This document shows positions 23,856 through 33,325 of a stretch of 64,000 bases of DNA, one piece after another. The position numbers were made by a program, and so were the translations under genes. Numbering within the stretch: the stretch's first letter is position 1; each line of letters begins with the position of its first letter. Below the pieces are notes generated by a model that did not search any database, was not told the DNA's origin, and was given only the letters and a program-made list of their open reading frames with translations. Source of the DNA: Methylobacterium tardum (GTDB lineage Bacteria > Pseudomonadota > Alphaproteobacteria > Rhizobiales > Beijerinckiaceae); contig NZ_CP097484.1 of NCBI RefSeq assembly GCF_023546765.1, positions 2,822,001 to 2,886,000 on the forward strand, given 5' to 3'.

Positions 23856-26447
23856 TTGGGACACGCGTTGCGTAAGGTCGCCGACATCCTGCGGAAGGCC
23901 GGGCTCCTGGCCGCGCTGGCGCTCGCCGTGCCCCTGGCCGGCGGAGTGTCCGCGCATGCCCAAGGTCTGCCCGCCGTGAAGGCCGGCAAGCCCGGCGACA
24001 AGCTCCTCGCCGAGGCCGACGAGCTGATCTACGACAACGACCGCAGCACCGTGACGGCCCGCGGCAATGCCGAGCTGCATTACGGTCCGCGCACGCTCCA
24101 GGCCGACCGCGTCCGCTACGACCGCAACACCGGCCGCGTCTTCGCCGAGGGCAATGTCCGCCTCACGGAGGCCGACGGCGGGGTCGTGACCGGCGAGCGC
24201 ATGGAGCTCACCGACGACTTCAAGACCGGCTTCGTCGACGCGTTCCGCGGCCAGCAGACTGTCCAGCGCAAGTTCGAGACCGTGCGCACCCGGTTCTCCG
24301 CGCCGCGGGCCGAGCGGCTGAACGGCGAGCAGACGAGCTTCGAGTCCGGCAGCTACACCGCGTGCGAGCCCTGCAAGGATAACCCCGAGACGCCGCCGCT
24401 CTGGCAGATCAAGGCGAAGAAGATCATCCACGACAACGAGACCCACACGGTCTACTTCGACGAGTCCACCCTGGAACTCGCCGGGATCCCGGTCGCCTAC
24501 CTGCCGTATTTCGAGGCGCCGGATCCGACCGTGAAGCGCAAGACCGGCTTCCTGACGCCGCGCTTCATTTCGACAACCGCCCTCGGCAGCGGCGTGTCGC
24601 TCCCGTACTTCATCAACCTCGCGCCGAACTACGACCTGACGCTGACGCCGACCCTGCTCAGTCGCCAGGGCCTGCTCGCCCAGGGCGAGTTCCGCCAGCG
24701 GATCGACAACGGCTTCTACAACATCCGCCTGTCCGGCATCTCGCAGACGACGCCCTCGGCCTTCCTGCCGAGCCCGCTGGGTGCCGGCGAGCGCGACTTC
24801 CGCGGCTCGGTGGAATCGCAGGGCCGGTTCTACATCAACCCGCGCTGGCGCACAGGCTGGGACCTCGTCGGCGTCACCGACAAGTGGTTCCTCGACAATT
24901 ACCGGATCCGCAACCAGAACATCACCACGGACTATTTCCGCGAGGCGACCTCGACCGCCTTCCTGATCGGCCAGGGCGACCGCTCGTGGTTCGAGGCGCG
25001 GGGCTACTACTTTAAGGGCCTGTCGAGCTTCGACTGGCAGAAGCAGCAGCCGATCGTCGCGCCGGTCATCGACTACGACAAGCGCGTCAACGGCCCCGCC
25101 GAGATCGGCGGCGAGGTCCGCTTCCAATCCAACATCACCAGCCTGACCCGCGAGACCACGCAGTTCCAGGGCCTGCCGCGGACCTCGAGCTACCTGTTCT
25201 CGCCGAGCGTGAACGGCGTCAGCTTCCCGCTCTACCAGACCTGCACGGTCTTCCAGCGCGGGCTTTGCTCGATCCAGGGCCTCGCCGGCACCAACACCCG
25301 CGCCTCCGCGGAACTGTCCTGGCGCCGGAGCTTCATCGACGATCTCGGCCAGAAGTTCACGCCGTTCGCGTATCTGCGCACCGACGCGTTCTTCACCAAT
25401 CCCAGCTTCTCGGGCTACCAGAACGACCTCGCGCCGCAGGTGGCCAAGATCGGCGACGGCTTCGCCGGCCGGGTCATGCCGGCGGTCGGCCTCGACTATC
25501 GCTATCCGTTCGTCGCCAATTTCGGGGCGCTGGGCGTCCACACCCTGGAGCCGATCGGCCAGATCATCGCGCGTCCCTCCGAGACCCGGATCGGCCGCCT
25601 GCCGAACGAGGATGCCCAGAGCCTCGTCTTCGACGACACGTCGCTGTTCGAGTGGGACAAGTTCTCGGGCTACGACCGGGTCGAAGGCGGCGTGCGCACC
25701 AACCTCGGCGGCCAGTACTCCGTCGTGACCCCATCCGGCTGGTACGCGAACGTGCTGTTCGGCGAGTCGATCCAGCTCGCTGGCGTCAACTCGTTCCGGC
25801 GCGGCGACATCGCCAATGTCGGCCTCGATTCCGGCCTCGAGACGCAGCGGTCGGACTTCGTCGGCCGGTTCCAGGTCTCGCCGAACCAGAACATCACGTT
25901 CATCACCCGGGCGCGGTTCAACCAGGCCGACTTCCACGTCGCGCGGTTCGAGACCGGCGCCACGGCGCGGTTCGCCCCGTTCCTGCCCCTGACCGTGTCT
26001 GCCTTCTACTCGTACTACGAGGCGCAGCCGCTGCTCGGCTACAGCCACTACCGCGAGGGCATCACCGCCACCGCGACCTACAACATCACGCCGAACTGGT
26101 TCCTCTCGGGCTCCCTGCTCGTCGACCTGACGCACTACCTCGACGTGCGCAACACCTACACGGACGCGCTGACGTCCTACCTGGCGAACCCGATCGGCAC
26201 CGTGCCGCTCTACCAGAACCCGGGCCGGTTCTACCTGTCGGGCGCGAGCTTCGGCGGCGGCTATCAGGACGAGTGCACCACCGTCTCGCTGAACTACATC
26301 AACTCGCCGATCGCCACCGCCACCGGCGTGCGCGAGCGCAACCAGACCGTGCTGCTGCGGGTCGAGCTGAAGACGCTGGGCGAGGCGGATCTGCGCCAGA
26401 ACGTCGGCACCGCCACCACGGCGGACGGTATCGCCTCGGTGCGGTGA
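23856..26447 (+). CDS. lptD: LPS-assembly outer membrane protein LptD
   Basis: The protein is about 863 aa. It is the outer-membrane beta-barrel that inserts LPS into the outer leaflet. A signal peptide (LLAALALAVPLAGGVSAHAQ) ends near residue 36. An OstA/LptA-like jellyroll follows (DRSTVTARGNAELHYGPRTL), then a long strand-rich barrel with many aromatic girdles. Cysteines occur in CEPC, in GLCS and near the C-terminus (DECTT), consistent with disulfides. No ATG is available: in-frame starts are TTG 23856 and TTG 23868, and an AGGGG at 23851-23855 favours the second slightly. surA, often located between lptD and pdxA, is absent here. Confidence 0.94.
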   Translation: MGHALRKVADILRKAGLLAALALAVPLAGGVSAHAQGLPAVKAGKPGDKLLAEADELIYDNDRSTVTARGNAELHYGPRTLQADRVRYDRNTGRVFAEGNVRLTEADGGVVTGERMELTDDFKTGFVDAFRGQQTVQRKFETVRTRFSAPRAERLNGEQTSFESGSYTACEPCKDNPETPPLWQIKAKKIIHDNETHTVYFDESTLELAGIPVAYLPYFEAPDPTVKRKTGFLTPRFISTTALGSGVSLPYFINLAPNYDLTLTPTLLSRQGLLAQGEFRQRIDNGFYNIRLSGISQTTPSAFLPSPLGAGERDFRGSVESQGRFYINPRWRTGWDLVGVTDKWFLDNYRIRNQNITTDYFREATSTAFLIGQGDRSWFEARGYYFKGLSSFDWQKQQPIVAPVIDYDKRVNGPAEIGGEVRFQSNITSLTRETTQFQGLPRTSSYLFSPSVNGVSFPLYQTCTVFQRGLCSIQGLAGTNTRASAELSWRRSFIDDLGQKFTPFAYLRTDAFFTNPSFSGYQNDLAPQVAKIGDGFAGRVMPAVGLDYRYPFVANFGALGVHTLEPIGQIIARPSETRIGRLPNEDAQSLVFDDTSLFEWDKFSGYDRVEGGVRTNLGGQYSVVTPSGWYANVLFGESIQLAGVNSFRRGDIANVGLDSGLETQRSDFVGRFQVSPNQNITFITRARFNQADFHVARFETGATARFAPFLPLTVSAFYSYYEAQPLLGYSHYREGITATATYNITPNWFLSGSLLVDLTHYLDVRNTYTDALTSYLANPIGTVPLYQNPGRFYLSGASFGGGYQDECTTVSLNYINSPIATATGVRERNQTVLLRVELKTLGEADLRQNVGTATTADGIASVR

Positions 26448-26453
26448 GGTCCC

Positions 26454-26470
26454 GCCGCAAGCTGCGGCGA
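26454..26470 (+). terminator. Hairpin after lptD
   Basis: A perfect 7-bp stem (CGCCGCA/TGCGGCG) with an AGC loop begins 7 bp after the lptD stop. A short pyrimidine tract (TTTCTT) lies a few bases downstream, so it may be a weak intrinsic terminator. Confidence 0.45.
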
Positions 26471-26594
26471 CCGGTTTCTTGAATCCACGCCGGCGCCCGG
26501 GATGACGGGAGGACAGCGCACCGACCGCGCGTGTGCCTTACGAACTGCCCGCGCCGAGGATGCGTCCGCGCCGCCCGGGCGCTATAGACCGTCC

Positions 26595-27713
26595 ATGCCG
26601 CCCCTCGCCCTCACCCTCGGAGACCCCGCCGGGATCGGTCCGGAACTGGCGCTAAGCGCCTGGCTCGGGCGCGGCGGCGCCGCGCCGCTGCCGCCGTTCT
26701 TCCTCGTGGGGGATCCGGCCTTCATCGAGCGCCTCGCCCACCGTCTGGATCGGCCGGTCCCCGTGGCCGAGGTCGATCCCGAGACGGCGGCCGAGGTGTT
26801 TCCCCGCGCCTTTCCCGTGGTGCCGCTGCCGAGCGGCGCGAGCGTGACCGCCGCGCCCGGCGTTCCGGATCCCGTCAACGCCGGCGCCACCATCGAGTCG
26901 ATCACGGCCGCGGTGGGCTTCGTGAAGGCCGGCCGCGCTAGCGCCGTGGTGACCAACCCGATCGCCAAGTTCGTGCTGACCCGGACCGGTTTCGCCCATC
27001 CGGGCCACACCGAGTTCCTGGCCGCCCTGTCGGTGCCCGCGGGCCGCACGCCGCCCCGGCCGGTGATGATGATCTGGAGCGCGGGGCTCTCCGTGGTGCC
27101 GGTGACGATCCACGTCCCGCTCAAGGACGTGCCGGGCCTCCTGACGCAGGAACTCGTCGAGGAGACCGCGACCATCGTGGCCCGGGATCTGCGGGACCGC
27201 TTCGGCCTGCCCGAGCCGCGCCTCGTGCTCGCGGGTCTGAACCCGCATGCCGGCGAGGCCGGCACGATCGGCCACGAGGATCGCGACGTGCTCGCCCCCG
27301 CGGTGGCGAGGCTGCGGGCGCTGGGGATCGACATCCGCGGGCCCCTGCCCGCCGACACGCTGTTCCACGCCCGCGCCCGGGAAACCTACGACGTCGCCCT
27401 GGCGCCGACCCACGATCAGGCCCTGATCCCGATCAAGACCATCGCGTTCGACGACGGCGTGAACGTCACCCTCGGGCTGCCGTTCGTGCGCACCTCGCCG
27501 GATCACGGCACCGCGTTCGACATCGCCGGCACGGGCGTCGCGCGGCCCGACAGCCTGATCGCGGCCCTGCGTCTCGCCAACAGGCTCGCGGCGACCGAGG
27601 CCTGCCGCGCCGAGGCGACGCCCGGCGGGGCCGAGGTCATCCCGTTCAGCGTCTATGCCGGCCGACCAGCGCCGGCCGGCGCCCGGCACTTCGACCCCGA
27701 GGATGAGCTGTGA
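26595..27713 (+). CDS. pdxA: 4-hydroxythreonine-4-phosphate dehydrogenase PdxA
   Basis: The protein is 372 aa. It oxidises 4-phosphohydroxy-L-threonine in pyridoxal 5'-phosphate synthesis. Family motifs are LALTLGDPAGIGPELAL at the N-terminus, a metal-binding His in GHTEFLAAL, and LNPHAGEAGTIGHED in the C-terminal half. The ATG at 26595 (MPPLALTLGDPAG) matches the family start; 31 upstream in-frame residues do not. It follows lptD by 147 bp and precedes rsmA by 9 bp. It is a little longer than the ~330-aa E. coli enzyme because of a C-terminal extension. Confidence 0.95.
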   Translation: MPPLALTLGDPAGIGPELALSAWLGRGGAAPLPPFFLVGDPAFIERLAHRLDRPVPVAEVDPETAAEVFPRAFPVVPLPSGASVTAAPGVPDPVNAGATIESITAAVGFVKAGRASAVVTNPIAKFVLTRTGFAHPGHTEFLAALSVPAGRTPPRPVMMIWSAGLSVVPVTIHVPLKDVPGLLTQELVEETATIVARDLRDRFGLPEPRLVLAGLNPHAGEAGTIGHEDRDVLAPAVARLRALGIDIRGPLPADTLFHARARETYDVALAPTHDQALIPIKTIAFDDGVNVTLGLPFVRTSPDHGTAFDIAGTGVARPDSLIAALRLANRLAATEACRAEATPGGAEVIPFSVYAGRPAPAGARHFDPEDEL

Positions 27714-27722
27714 GCGCGCGCC

Positions 27723-28601
27723 GTGACCGCCAGTGACGGCCTGCCGCCGCTCCGCGACGTCGTCGCCCGGCACGGGCTGGAGCCCAAGAAGGCCCTCGGC
27801 CAGAACTTCCTCTACGATCTGAACCTCACCGGCCGGATCGCCCGGGCCGCCGGGCCGCTGGAGGGCGTCACGGTGGTGGAGGTCGGCCCCGGGCCGGGCG
27901 GCCTGACCCGCGCGCTCCTGGCCGAGGGCGCCGCGCGCGTGGTGGCGATCGAGCGCGACCCGCGGGCCCTGCCGGCGCTCGCCGAGATCGCCGCCCATTA
28001 TCCGGGCCGGCTTCACGTCGCCGATGCCGACGCGCTGGCCTTCGATCCGCGGCAGCTCGTGGGCTCGGGTCCGGCCCGGATCGTCGCCAACCTGCCGTAC
28101 AATGTCGGCACCGCGCTGCTCACGGGCTGGCTCGACGGCGAGGTCTGGCCGCCCTGGTGGGATCAGGCGGTGCTGATGTTCCAGCGCGAGGTCGCCGAGC
28201 GCATCGTCGCCGGGCCCGAGACCCGGGCCGATTACGGCCGGCTCGGCGTCCTCTGCGGCTGGCGCACCGAGGCCGACATCCTGTTCGACGTCAGCCCTTC
28301 GGCGTTCGTGCCGCCGCCGAAGGTGACGTCGAGCGTGGTGCGGCTGGTGCCGCGTGCGCAGCCCCTGCCCTGCCGGGCCAAGGCGCTGGAAGCCGTCACC
28401 CGGGCAGCGTTCGGCCAGCGCCGCAAGATGCTGCGCCAGAGCCTCAAGGCGCTGACCCCCGATGCCGGCGCCCTGCTGGCCGCGGCCCGGCTGTCCGAAA
28501 CGGCGCGGGCCGAGGAGGTCCCGGTCGCGGGCTTCGTGGATCTCGCCAATCTGTGGGACGCACACAGAAACGCCGGCACCGCGGTGACGGCGCCGGCGTG
28601 A
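27723..28601 (+). CDS. rsmA: 16S rRNA (adenine1518-N6/adenine1519-N6)-dimethyltransferase RsmA
   Basis: The protein is 292 aa. It dimethylates two adjacent adenines near the 3' end of 16S rRNA during 30S maturation, using S-adenosylmethionine. The SAM-binding motif is [16 protein letters not shown] and the catalytic motif IV is [14 protein letters not shown]. Also present are the family start [12 protein letters not shown] and the C-terminal [15 protein letters not shown]. Translation starts at a GTG 9 bp after pdxA, so the two genes are probably coupled. It ends in a bidirectional-looking hairpin facing the converging Tim44-like gene. Confidence 0.96.
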   Translation: MTASDGLPPLRDVVARHGLEPKKALGQNFLYDLNLTGRIARAAGPLEGVTVVEVGPGPGGLTRALLAEGAARVVAIERDPRALPALAEIAAHYPGRLHVADADALAFDPRQLVGSGPARIVANLPYNVGTALLTGWLDGEVWPPWWDQAVLMFQREVAERIVAGPETRADYGRLGVLCGWRTEADILFDVSPSAFVPPPKVTSSVVRLVPRAQPLPCRAKALEAVTRAAFGQRRKMLRQSLKALTPDAGALLAAARLSETARAEEVPVAGFVDLANLWDAHRNAGTAVTAPA

Positions 28602-28615
28602 AAGAGACGGTTGCG

Positions 28616-28637
28616 GCTCCGGCCCGGAGGCCGGAGC
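28616..28637. terminator. Bidirectional hairpin between rsmA and the Tim44-like gene
   Basis: A perfect 9-bp stem (GCTCCGGCC/GGCCGGAGC) with a CGGA loop lies between two converging stop codons (28601 and 28648), so it can serve both genes. Confidence 0.55.
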
Positions 28638-28647
28638 GCGGTCGCGC

Positions 28648-29619
28648 TCAGCGCGTCTGCTGGATCGCCGAGAGCACCCAGCCGCGGCCGGGCTGGCGCA
28701 GGAAGGTCCAGAGCTCCGTCGCCTCGGAGGAGTCGGTCTGGACGACGCGGCCGCTGTTCCGCTCGATCATCACGTCCTTGAGGGCGTAGCGCATCGCCAC
28801 CGTGGCGTAGTCGGTGCGATCCTCGCCCCAGGCCTCCGCCAGGTCGCCCTGGAGCAGCTTCACGTCCGAGATCTTGTTCACCACGCCGCGGGCCGCGTTG
28901 TTGCGCAGCTCCTCGTCGAAGTAGCTCACCATCTCGGGCGTCGAGAGGTTGCCGAGGGTGACGCGATCCTCGCGGGAATAGGCATCCTGGATGTCGCCGA
29001 GCAGACGCTCGAACGCCTGGTAATCGGCCGGGCCGATCTGCACCGGGCGTGTCTGCGGCGGGCGCTGGCCGCCTCCGAACATGCCGGAAGCGGGGCCGCC
29101 CTGAGCACCGCCCATCGGCCCGCGGGCCCCCGGCTGATCGTCGAGCGACGAGCGGGCATAGGGCGCACCGGCGCCGGCGGGCTCGTTCCGGCGGCGGAAG
29201 AACCGCAGGGCCATCATCACGACGAGCACCACGAGCCCGACCTGGAACAGCAGGCCGATCATCGAGGCCAGGCCGCCGAGGCCGCCGAAGAAGCCGCCGC
29301 CGAGCAGGGCGCCGATCAGGCCGGCGCCGAGCAGGCCCGCGAAGAAGCCGCCGCCGAATCGGCGTCCGGTCGCGGCCGGAGCCTGCATGCCGGGGCTGCC
29401 CATGCCGGGGGACGGCGCGGTCTGCGAGCGCTGCATCGTCATGCCGCCGCCGGGCGCGGTCGGCGTCGCCGACGGCGCCGTGTAGGTGCGCGAGCCGCGG
29501 GAGCCGAATGAGCCGCCGCCGCCCGGACGGGCTTCGGCGACCGGCGCCGCGACGGTCAGCGCCGTGGCCAGCGCCAGAAGGGCGGCCACACGCCGGCGGC
29601 GCGAAATCTGGGTAAGCAT
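28648..29619 (-). CDS. Tim44-like domain protein (TimA-type), membrane-anchored
   Basis: The 323-aa product has an N-terminal hydrophobic segment (VAALLALATALTVAAPVAEA, signal peptide or anchor). A Gly/Pro/Ser-rich linker follows, then a Gly-rich hydrophobic region (residues ~90-140: LLGAGLIGALLGGGFFGGLG, FQVGLVVLVVMMALRFFRRR). The C-terminal Tim44-like domain spans ~190-323, with YQAFERLLGDIQDAYSREDR and VAMRYALKDVMIERNSG. Bacterial Tim44-domain proteins are related to the mitochondrial import motor subunit, but their job in bacteria is unclear. The ATG at 29619 was chosen for its AGAGGCG ribosome site; a GTG two codons upstream is also in frame. Confidence 0.85.
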   Translation of the reverse strand: MLTQISRRRRVAALLALATALTVAAPVAEARPGGGGSFGSRGSRTYTAPSATPTAPGGGMTMQRSQTAPSPGMGSPGMQAPAATGRRFGGGFFAGLLGAGLIGALLGGGFFGGLGGLASMIGLLFQVGLVVLVVMMALRFFRRRNEPAGAGAPYARSSLDDQPGARGPMGGAQGGPASGMFGGGQRPPQTRPVQIGPADYQAFERLLGDIQDAYSREDRVTLGNLSTPEMVSYFDEELRNNAARGVVNKISDVKLLQGDLAEAWGEDRTDYATVAMRYALKDVMIERNSGRVVQTDSSEATELWTFLRQPGRGWVLSAIQQTR

Positions 29620-29728
29620 GTACACGCCTCTAGGGACGAGAACCGAACGGCGCAGAGCGCCAGTGACGATATGGGAACGGCTCAGCGCGGGTTTTAGTCC
29701 TGCGCGATGATTCCGGCGCGCAGCGTGC

Positions 29729-30825
29729 TTAATGCAGCGTGCGATCGGGCGCTGCCGGGAACGACAGCCGGACCTGCGTGCCCTCGGCCGGCCGGCTGTC
29801 GAGGGTGATGGTCCCGTTCTGGCGCTTCATCAGGCCGTGCACGATCGCGAGGCCCGCCCCGCGCCCGGCCTCGCGGCTCGTCTGGAACGGCGCCAGGGCC
29901 CGGGCGAGCATTTCCGGCGACATCCCCTGGCCGGTATCGGCAACGGCGATCCCGACGATGCCCTCGTCGGGCTGCTGCATCGCCCGGTCGCCGGGATCGA
30001 CCCGGAAGGTCGAGAGGGTCAGGGTGCCGCCGGACGGCATCGCCTCGCAGGCATTGGCGACCAGATGCCGCAGCGCGAACTCGATCTGCGTCGGGTTGCT
30101 GATTGCCCGCGGCAGGCCCGGCGTCGCCGACACGACGAGGCGGATCCCGGGCGGCAGGTCGGGCGCGAGGCGCCCGGCGAGTTCCGCCACGATCGCGTCG
30201 AGATCGACCGCGCGCACCTCCGGGGCGATGCGTCGCGAATAGGCCAGCAGCTGGCGCGTGAGGATCGCGGCCCGCTCGGTCGCATCGGCGGAGCGGGAGA
30301 TCGCCCGCTGGATGAACGGCTCCTGGCGGTCGCCGAGGCGGCGCTTCAGGCCGTCGATGTAGCCGATCAGAATCTGCAGGAAGTTGTTGAACTCGTGCGC
30401 CACGCTGTTGGTCAGCAGGCCGAGCGCCTCGCGCTGGCGCGACAGCGCGAGCGCGCCCTCCGCCTCGCGGCGGCCCGTGACGTTCAGGATCTGCCCGACG
30501 CGGCAGGCCGAGCCGGGCAGCGGCACCGTCGTCAGGCAGGCCCAGAAGCTCGTTCCGTCCGCGCCGGTGGCGGGAAACTCCTGATCGCCGTCCTGAAGCG
30601 GATCGGGTGCGCTTCCCGCGGCGCCAGGATCAGGTCGAGGCCGCGCGCGATGAGGTCGGCCGCCGGGAAGCCGGTCAGGCGTTCTGCGGACGGGTTGACG
30701 TGAAGGATCCGGCCCTCCGCATCGAAGAGGAGGCTCGCCGTCGGCAGGGCGTCGAGCAGCCTGCGGGCCTCATCCGTGAGCGGTGCGCCCGGACCTGCTC
30801 CATGACCCGTACCCGGCTGCGCCAT
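29729..30825 (-). pseudogene. PAS-domain sensor histidine kinase, apparently split by a single-base frameshift
   Basis: Two abutting reading frames make one kinase. The upstream frame (from ATG 30825, MAQPGTGHGAG) carries a PAS domain with LLFDAEGRILHVNPSAERLT and stops at 30532. The downstream frame carries the rest: a phosphoacceptor-like helix (GLLTNSVAHEFNNFLQILIG), N-box (HLVANACEAMPSGGT), G1 box (ADTGQGMSPEM) and G2 (GRGAGLAIVHGLMKRQ). The PAS sequence continues naturally in the second frame (QDGDQEFPATGADG), so a one-base loss somewhere in 30590-30630 explains the split. It may be a real mutation or a sequence error. No membrane segment is seen. No response regulator is adjacent. Confidence 0.8.
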
Positions 30826-30932
30826 GCTCACTTCGCGCTGAGCGGATGCGGAAGATCCGCGACGGGCAACCGATAGCGGCGAACCGTGTCGTGGCCAAGC
30901 CGCGGCGCGCGACCGGTCACGGAACCGGCCCG

Positions 30933-31565
30933 CTACTGGCGCACCCACATCACCCGGGCCATCCAGGCGACCTCACCGAGGTTCAGCAGCCGATCCTCGT
31001 GCTCCGGATTGAGCGAGGCCAGCTCCACCGTCCGGGCCGTGCGCCGCTTCAACTCCTTGGCGAGCACCTCGCCGCCATGCAGGCGAACCACGACGCGATC
31101 GCCCTTGCGCACGCTCGCGGTGGGCGAGACGATCAGCACGTCCCCGTCGCGGAACAGCGGCAGCATGGAATCGCCCTGGATCTCCAGGGCGAAGGCCCGT
31201 TCCTCACCGAGATCCGGAAACTCGATCTCCTCCCAGCCGGCGCCTCCGGTGGGCATGCCCTCGTCGGTGAAGAGGCGGCCGGCGCCGGCCTGGGTCAGGC
31301 CGATCAGGGGGACCATCGTGCGCGCCGGGATCTCCCGGGCCTCGATGAGCCGCAGGAACTCGTCCAGGCTGGATCCGGTCGCGGCGAGCACCTTCGACAC
31401 CGACTCGGTCGACGGCCAGCGCTTGCGTCCGTCGGCGCCCACGCGTTTCGAGCGGTTGAAGCTCGTGGCATCGAGGCCCGCCCGCCGGGCCAGCCCGGAG
31501 GCCGAGAAGCCGTGCCGCTCGGCGAGCCTGTCGATGGCGTTCCAGATCTGCTCGTGCGACAGCAT
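30933..31565 (-). CDS. S24-family (LexA/cI-like) helix-turn-helix regulator
   Basis: The 210-aa product has an N-terminal helix-turn-helix (GFSASGLARRAGLDATSFNR) and a C-terminal S24 peptidase-like domain. The Ser of the catalytic pair is in IQGDSMLPLFRDGDVLIVS and the Lys in GGEVLAKELKRR. An Ala-Gly pair in LTQAGAGRL could be a self-cleavage site, as in LexA and phage repressors, but this is inference. Homologues are common stand-alone chromosomal regulators in Hyphomicrobiales and no phage genes are nearby. It diverges from the DUF952 gene across 315 bp containing repeated GGTACG motifs. Confidence 0.85.
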   Translation of the reverse strand: MLSHEQIWNAIDRLAERHGFSASGLARRAGLDATSFNRSKRVGADGRKRWPSTESVSKVLAATGSSLDEFLRLIEAREIPARTMVPLIGLTQAGAGRLFTDEGMPTGGAGWEEIEFPDLGEERAFALEIQGDSMLPLFRDGDVLIVSPTASVRKGDRVVVRLHGGEVLAKELKRRTARTVELASLNPEHEDRLLNLGEVAWMARVMWVRQ

Positions 31566-31880
31566 AGCGGGCTCGGAGGCTCACCGTGAGCGGGCTGGCG
31601 CCCCCGTCTCGCAGCCGGGATTCGGCTGCCTCGGAGGCAAAGGGACGATCTTTCCGCCAGGTACGCTCAGCACCCGCCGGGTACGCGCCGAAATACTAGA
31701 CATTTCTCGGTCCGGTACGGGTCTCCCGCCGCGGACACGGCTTTGTGACGGTCAGCCTAGTCGTAGGAAAGTAGAACTACGGCCAGCAGAATGCAATCGC
31801 TCCTCGAATCAGACGGGAGCCCCGGAGTTGCCGAGGATGCGCGGCGCCTCTATCGACGCGTCGGTTTTCGGGGAGCTTCG
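31566..31880. other. Divergent intergenic region between the S24 regulator and DUF952-pyrD
   Basis: This 315-bp stretch has no convincing gene. It must hold promoters for both divergent transcripts. It is less GC-rich than its neighbours in its right half and contains three GGTACG motifs. An in-frame ATG at 31791 would extend DUF952 by 30 residues, but they do not look like the family. Confidence 0.6.
31660..31719. promoter_or_regulatory. Repeated GGTACG motifs, candidate operator for the S24 regulator
   Basis: GGTACGC occurs at 31660-31666 and again at 31680-31686, exactly 20 bp apart (two helical turns), and GGTACG at 31714-31719. The location in the divergent promoter region of a repressor-like gene suggests an autoregulatory operator. 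This is inference. Confidence 0.3.
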
Positions 31881-32231
31881 ATGCCGCTCATCTACAAGAT
31901 CTGTCCGCGCGCGCTGTGGCGCGAGGCGGAGGCCGCAGGCCGTTTCACCGGCGCACCGGTCGATCGGCAGGACGGCTTCATCCACTTTTCCACGGCCGCC
32001 CAGGTCGCCGAGACCGCCGCCCGCCACTTCGCCGGACAGGATGATCTGCTCCTCGTCGCCGTCGAGCCTGGGGCACTCGGGAATGACCTGCGCTACGAGC
32101 CTTCCCGCGGCGGCGATCTGTTCCCGCATCTCTACGGCGCGCTGCCGCTTACGGCGGTGCGATCGGTCGATGCGCTCCCCCTCGGCGCGGATGGGCGCCA
32201 CGTCTTTCCGGCCGGGCTTCTGCCGGCATGA
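31881..32231 (+). CDS. DUF952 domain-containing protein
   Basis: The 116-aa product matches the DUF952 pattern: [20 protein letters not shown], then [32 protein letters not shown] and [11 protein letters not shown]. The fold is thought to resemble ADP-ribosyl-handling proteins, but no function is established. The ATG at 31881 (MPLIYKI) was chosen to match the family. Its stop overlaps the pyrD start by 4 bp, so the two are translationally coupled, a conserved pairing in this group. Confidence 0.9.
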   Translation: MPLIYKICPRALWREAEAAGRFTGAPVDRQDGFIHFSTAAQVAETAARHFAGQDDLLLVAVEPGALGNDLRYEPSRGGDLFPHLYGALPLTAVRSVDALPLGADGRHVFPAGLLPA

Positions 32232-33304
32232 TCGACGTCGCCTTTCCCCTTGTCCGGCCGCTGCTCCACGGCCTCGATGCCGAGCGCGCCCATGACCTGA
32301 CACTGCGGGCGCTCGCCCTGTTGCCGTCCGGCCGGAGGCGCGAAGACGATCCCCGCCTCGCGGTCGATCTGCTCGGCCGCCGCTTTCCCAATCCGGTCGG
32401 CCTCGCAGCCGGCTTCGACAAGGGCGCCCGTGTGCCCGACGCGCTGCTCGGCCTCGGCTTCGGCTTCGCCGAGGTCGGCGGGGTCGTGCCGCGGCCGCAG
32501 CCGGGCAACCCGCAGCCGCGGGTCTTTCGCCTGGCGGCGGACCGCGCGGTGATCAACCGCTACGGCCTCAACAGCGAAGGGCTCGATATCGTGGCGGCCC
32601 GGTTGCGCGCCCGGACAGGACGGCCGGGCATCGTCGGCGTCAACATCGGCGCCAACAAGGATTCGGTCGACCGCCTCGCCGACTACGCGGCCTGCACGGC
32701 GGTGCTGGCCCCGCTCGCCGATTTCGTCACCGTGAATGTCTCCTCGCCCAACACGCCGGGCCTGCGCGACCTCCAGGGCGAGGCCTTCCTGGACGAGCTG
32801 CTCGCCCGGACCGTCGCGGCCCGCGAAGCGGCCGGCGCCTCGGCGGCGATCCTCCTGAAGATCGCGCCCGACATGGCGCTGGACGCACTCGACGCGGTCT
32901 GCGCGACAGCGCTCAGGCGCGGCGTGCAGGCCCTCGTCGTCTCGAACACGACGGTCGCGCGACCCGCGGGCCTGGTCGAGCAGGCCCTCGCCCGGGAGAC
33001 CGGAGGGCTGTCCGGCCGCCCCCTGTTCGGGCCGGCGACCCGGATGCTGGCGCAGACCCGCCTGCGGGTCGGAGACAGCCTGCCCCTGGTGGGGGTCGGC
33101 GGCGTCGATTCCGCGGAGGCCGCCTGGACCAAGATCCTCGCCGGCGCCAGCCTCGTGCAGCTCTACTCGGCTTTGGTCTACGAGGGACCGGGGCTGGTCG
33201 GACGCATCAAGGCAGGGCTGGTGCGGCGCATGGACGAGGAAGGCATCACCGCGCTCCGGCAGGTCGTCGGGCGCGACGCCGCGGATCTCGCGCGCGGCGC
33301 GTGA
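32228..33304 (+). CDS. pyrD: Dihydroorotate dehydrogenase (quinone), class 2
   Basis: The protein is 358 aa. It oxidises dihydroorotate to orotate using FMN and passes electrons to quinones, the fourth step of pyrimidine synthesis. Class 2 features include the N-terminal amphipathic segment ([18 protein letters not shown]), [19 protein letters not shown], the catalytic Ser in [16 protein letters not shown], and the FMN phosphate-binding [20 protein letters not shown] near the C-terminus. It overlaps DUF952 by 4 bp and is followed by a dispersed repeat. Confidence 0.96.
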   Translation: MIDVAFPLVRPLLHGLDAERAHDLTLRALALLPSGRRREDDPRLAVDLLGRRFPNPVGLAAGFDKGARVPDALLGLGFGFAEVGGVVPRPQPGNPQPRVFRLAADRAVINRYGLNSEGLDIVAARLRARTGRPGIVGVNIGANKDSVDRLADYAACTAVLAPLADFVTVNVSSPNTPGLRDLQGEAFLDELLARTVAAREAAGASAAILLKIAPDMALDALDAVCATALRRGVQALVVSNTTVARPAGLVEQALARETGGLSGRPLFGPATRMLAQTRLRVGDSLPLVGVGGVDSAEAAWTKILAGASLVQLYSALVYEGPGLVGRIKAGLVRRMDEEGITALRQVVGRDAADLARGA

Positions 33305-33325
33305 TCCGGATCCCGGTCGCAGAGC

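Noticed and set aside
30933..31565. The S24 regulator as a prophage repressor
   Set aside because: No integrase, structural or lysis gene is nearby, and such regulators are common stand-alone chromosomal genes in this group.
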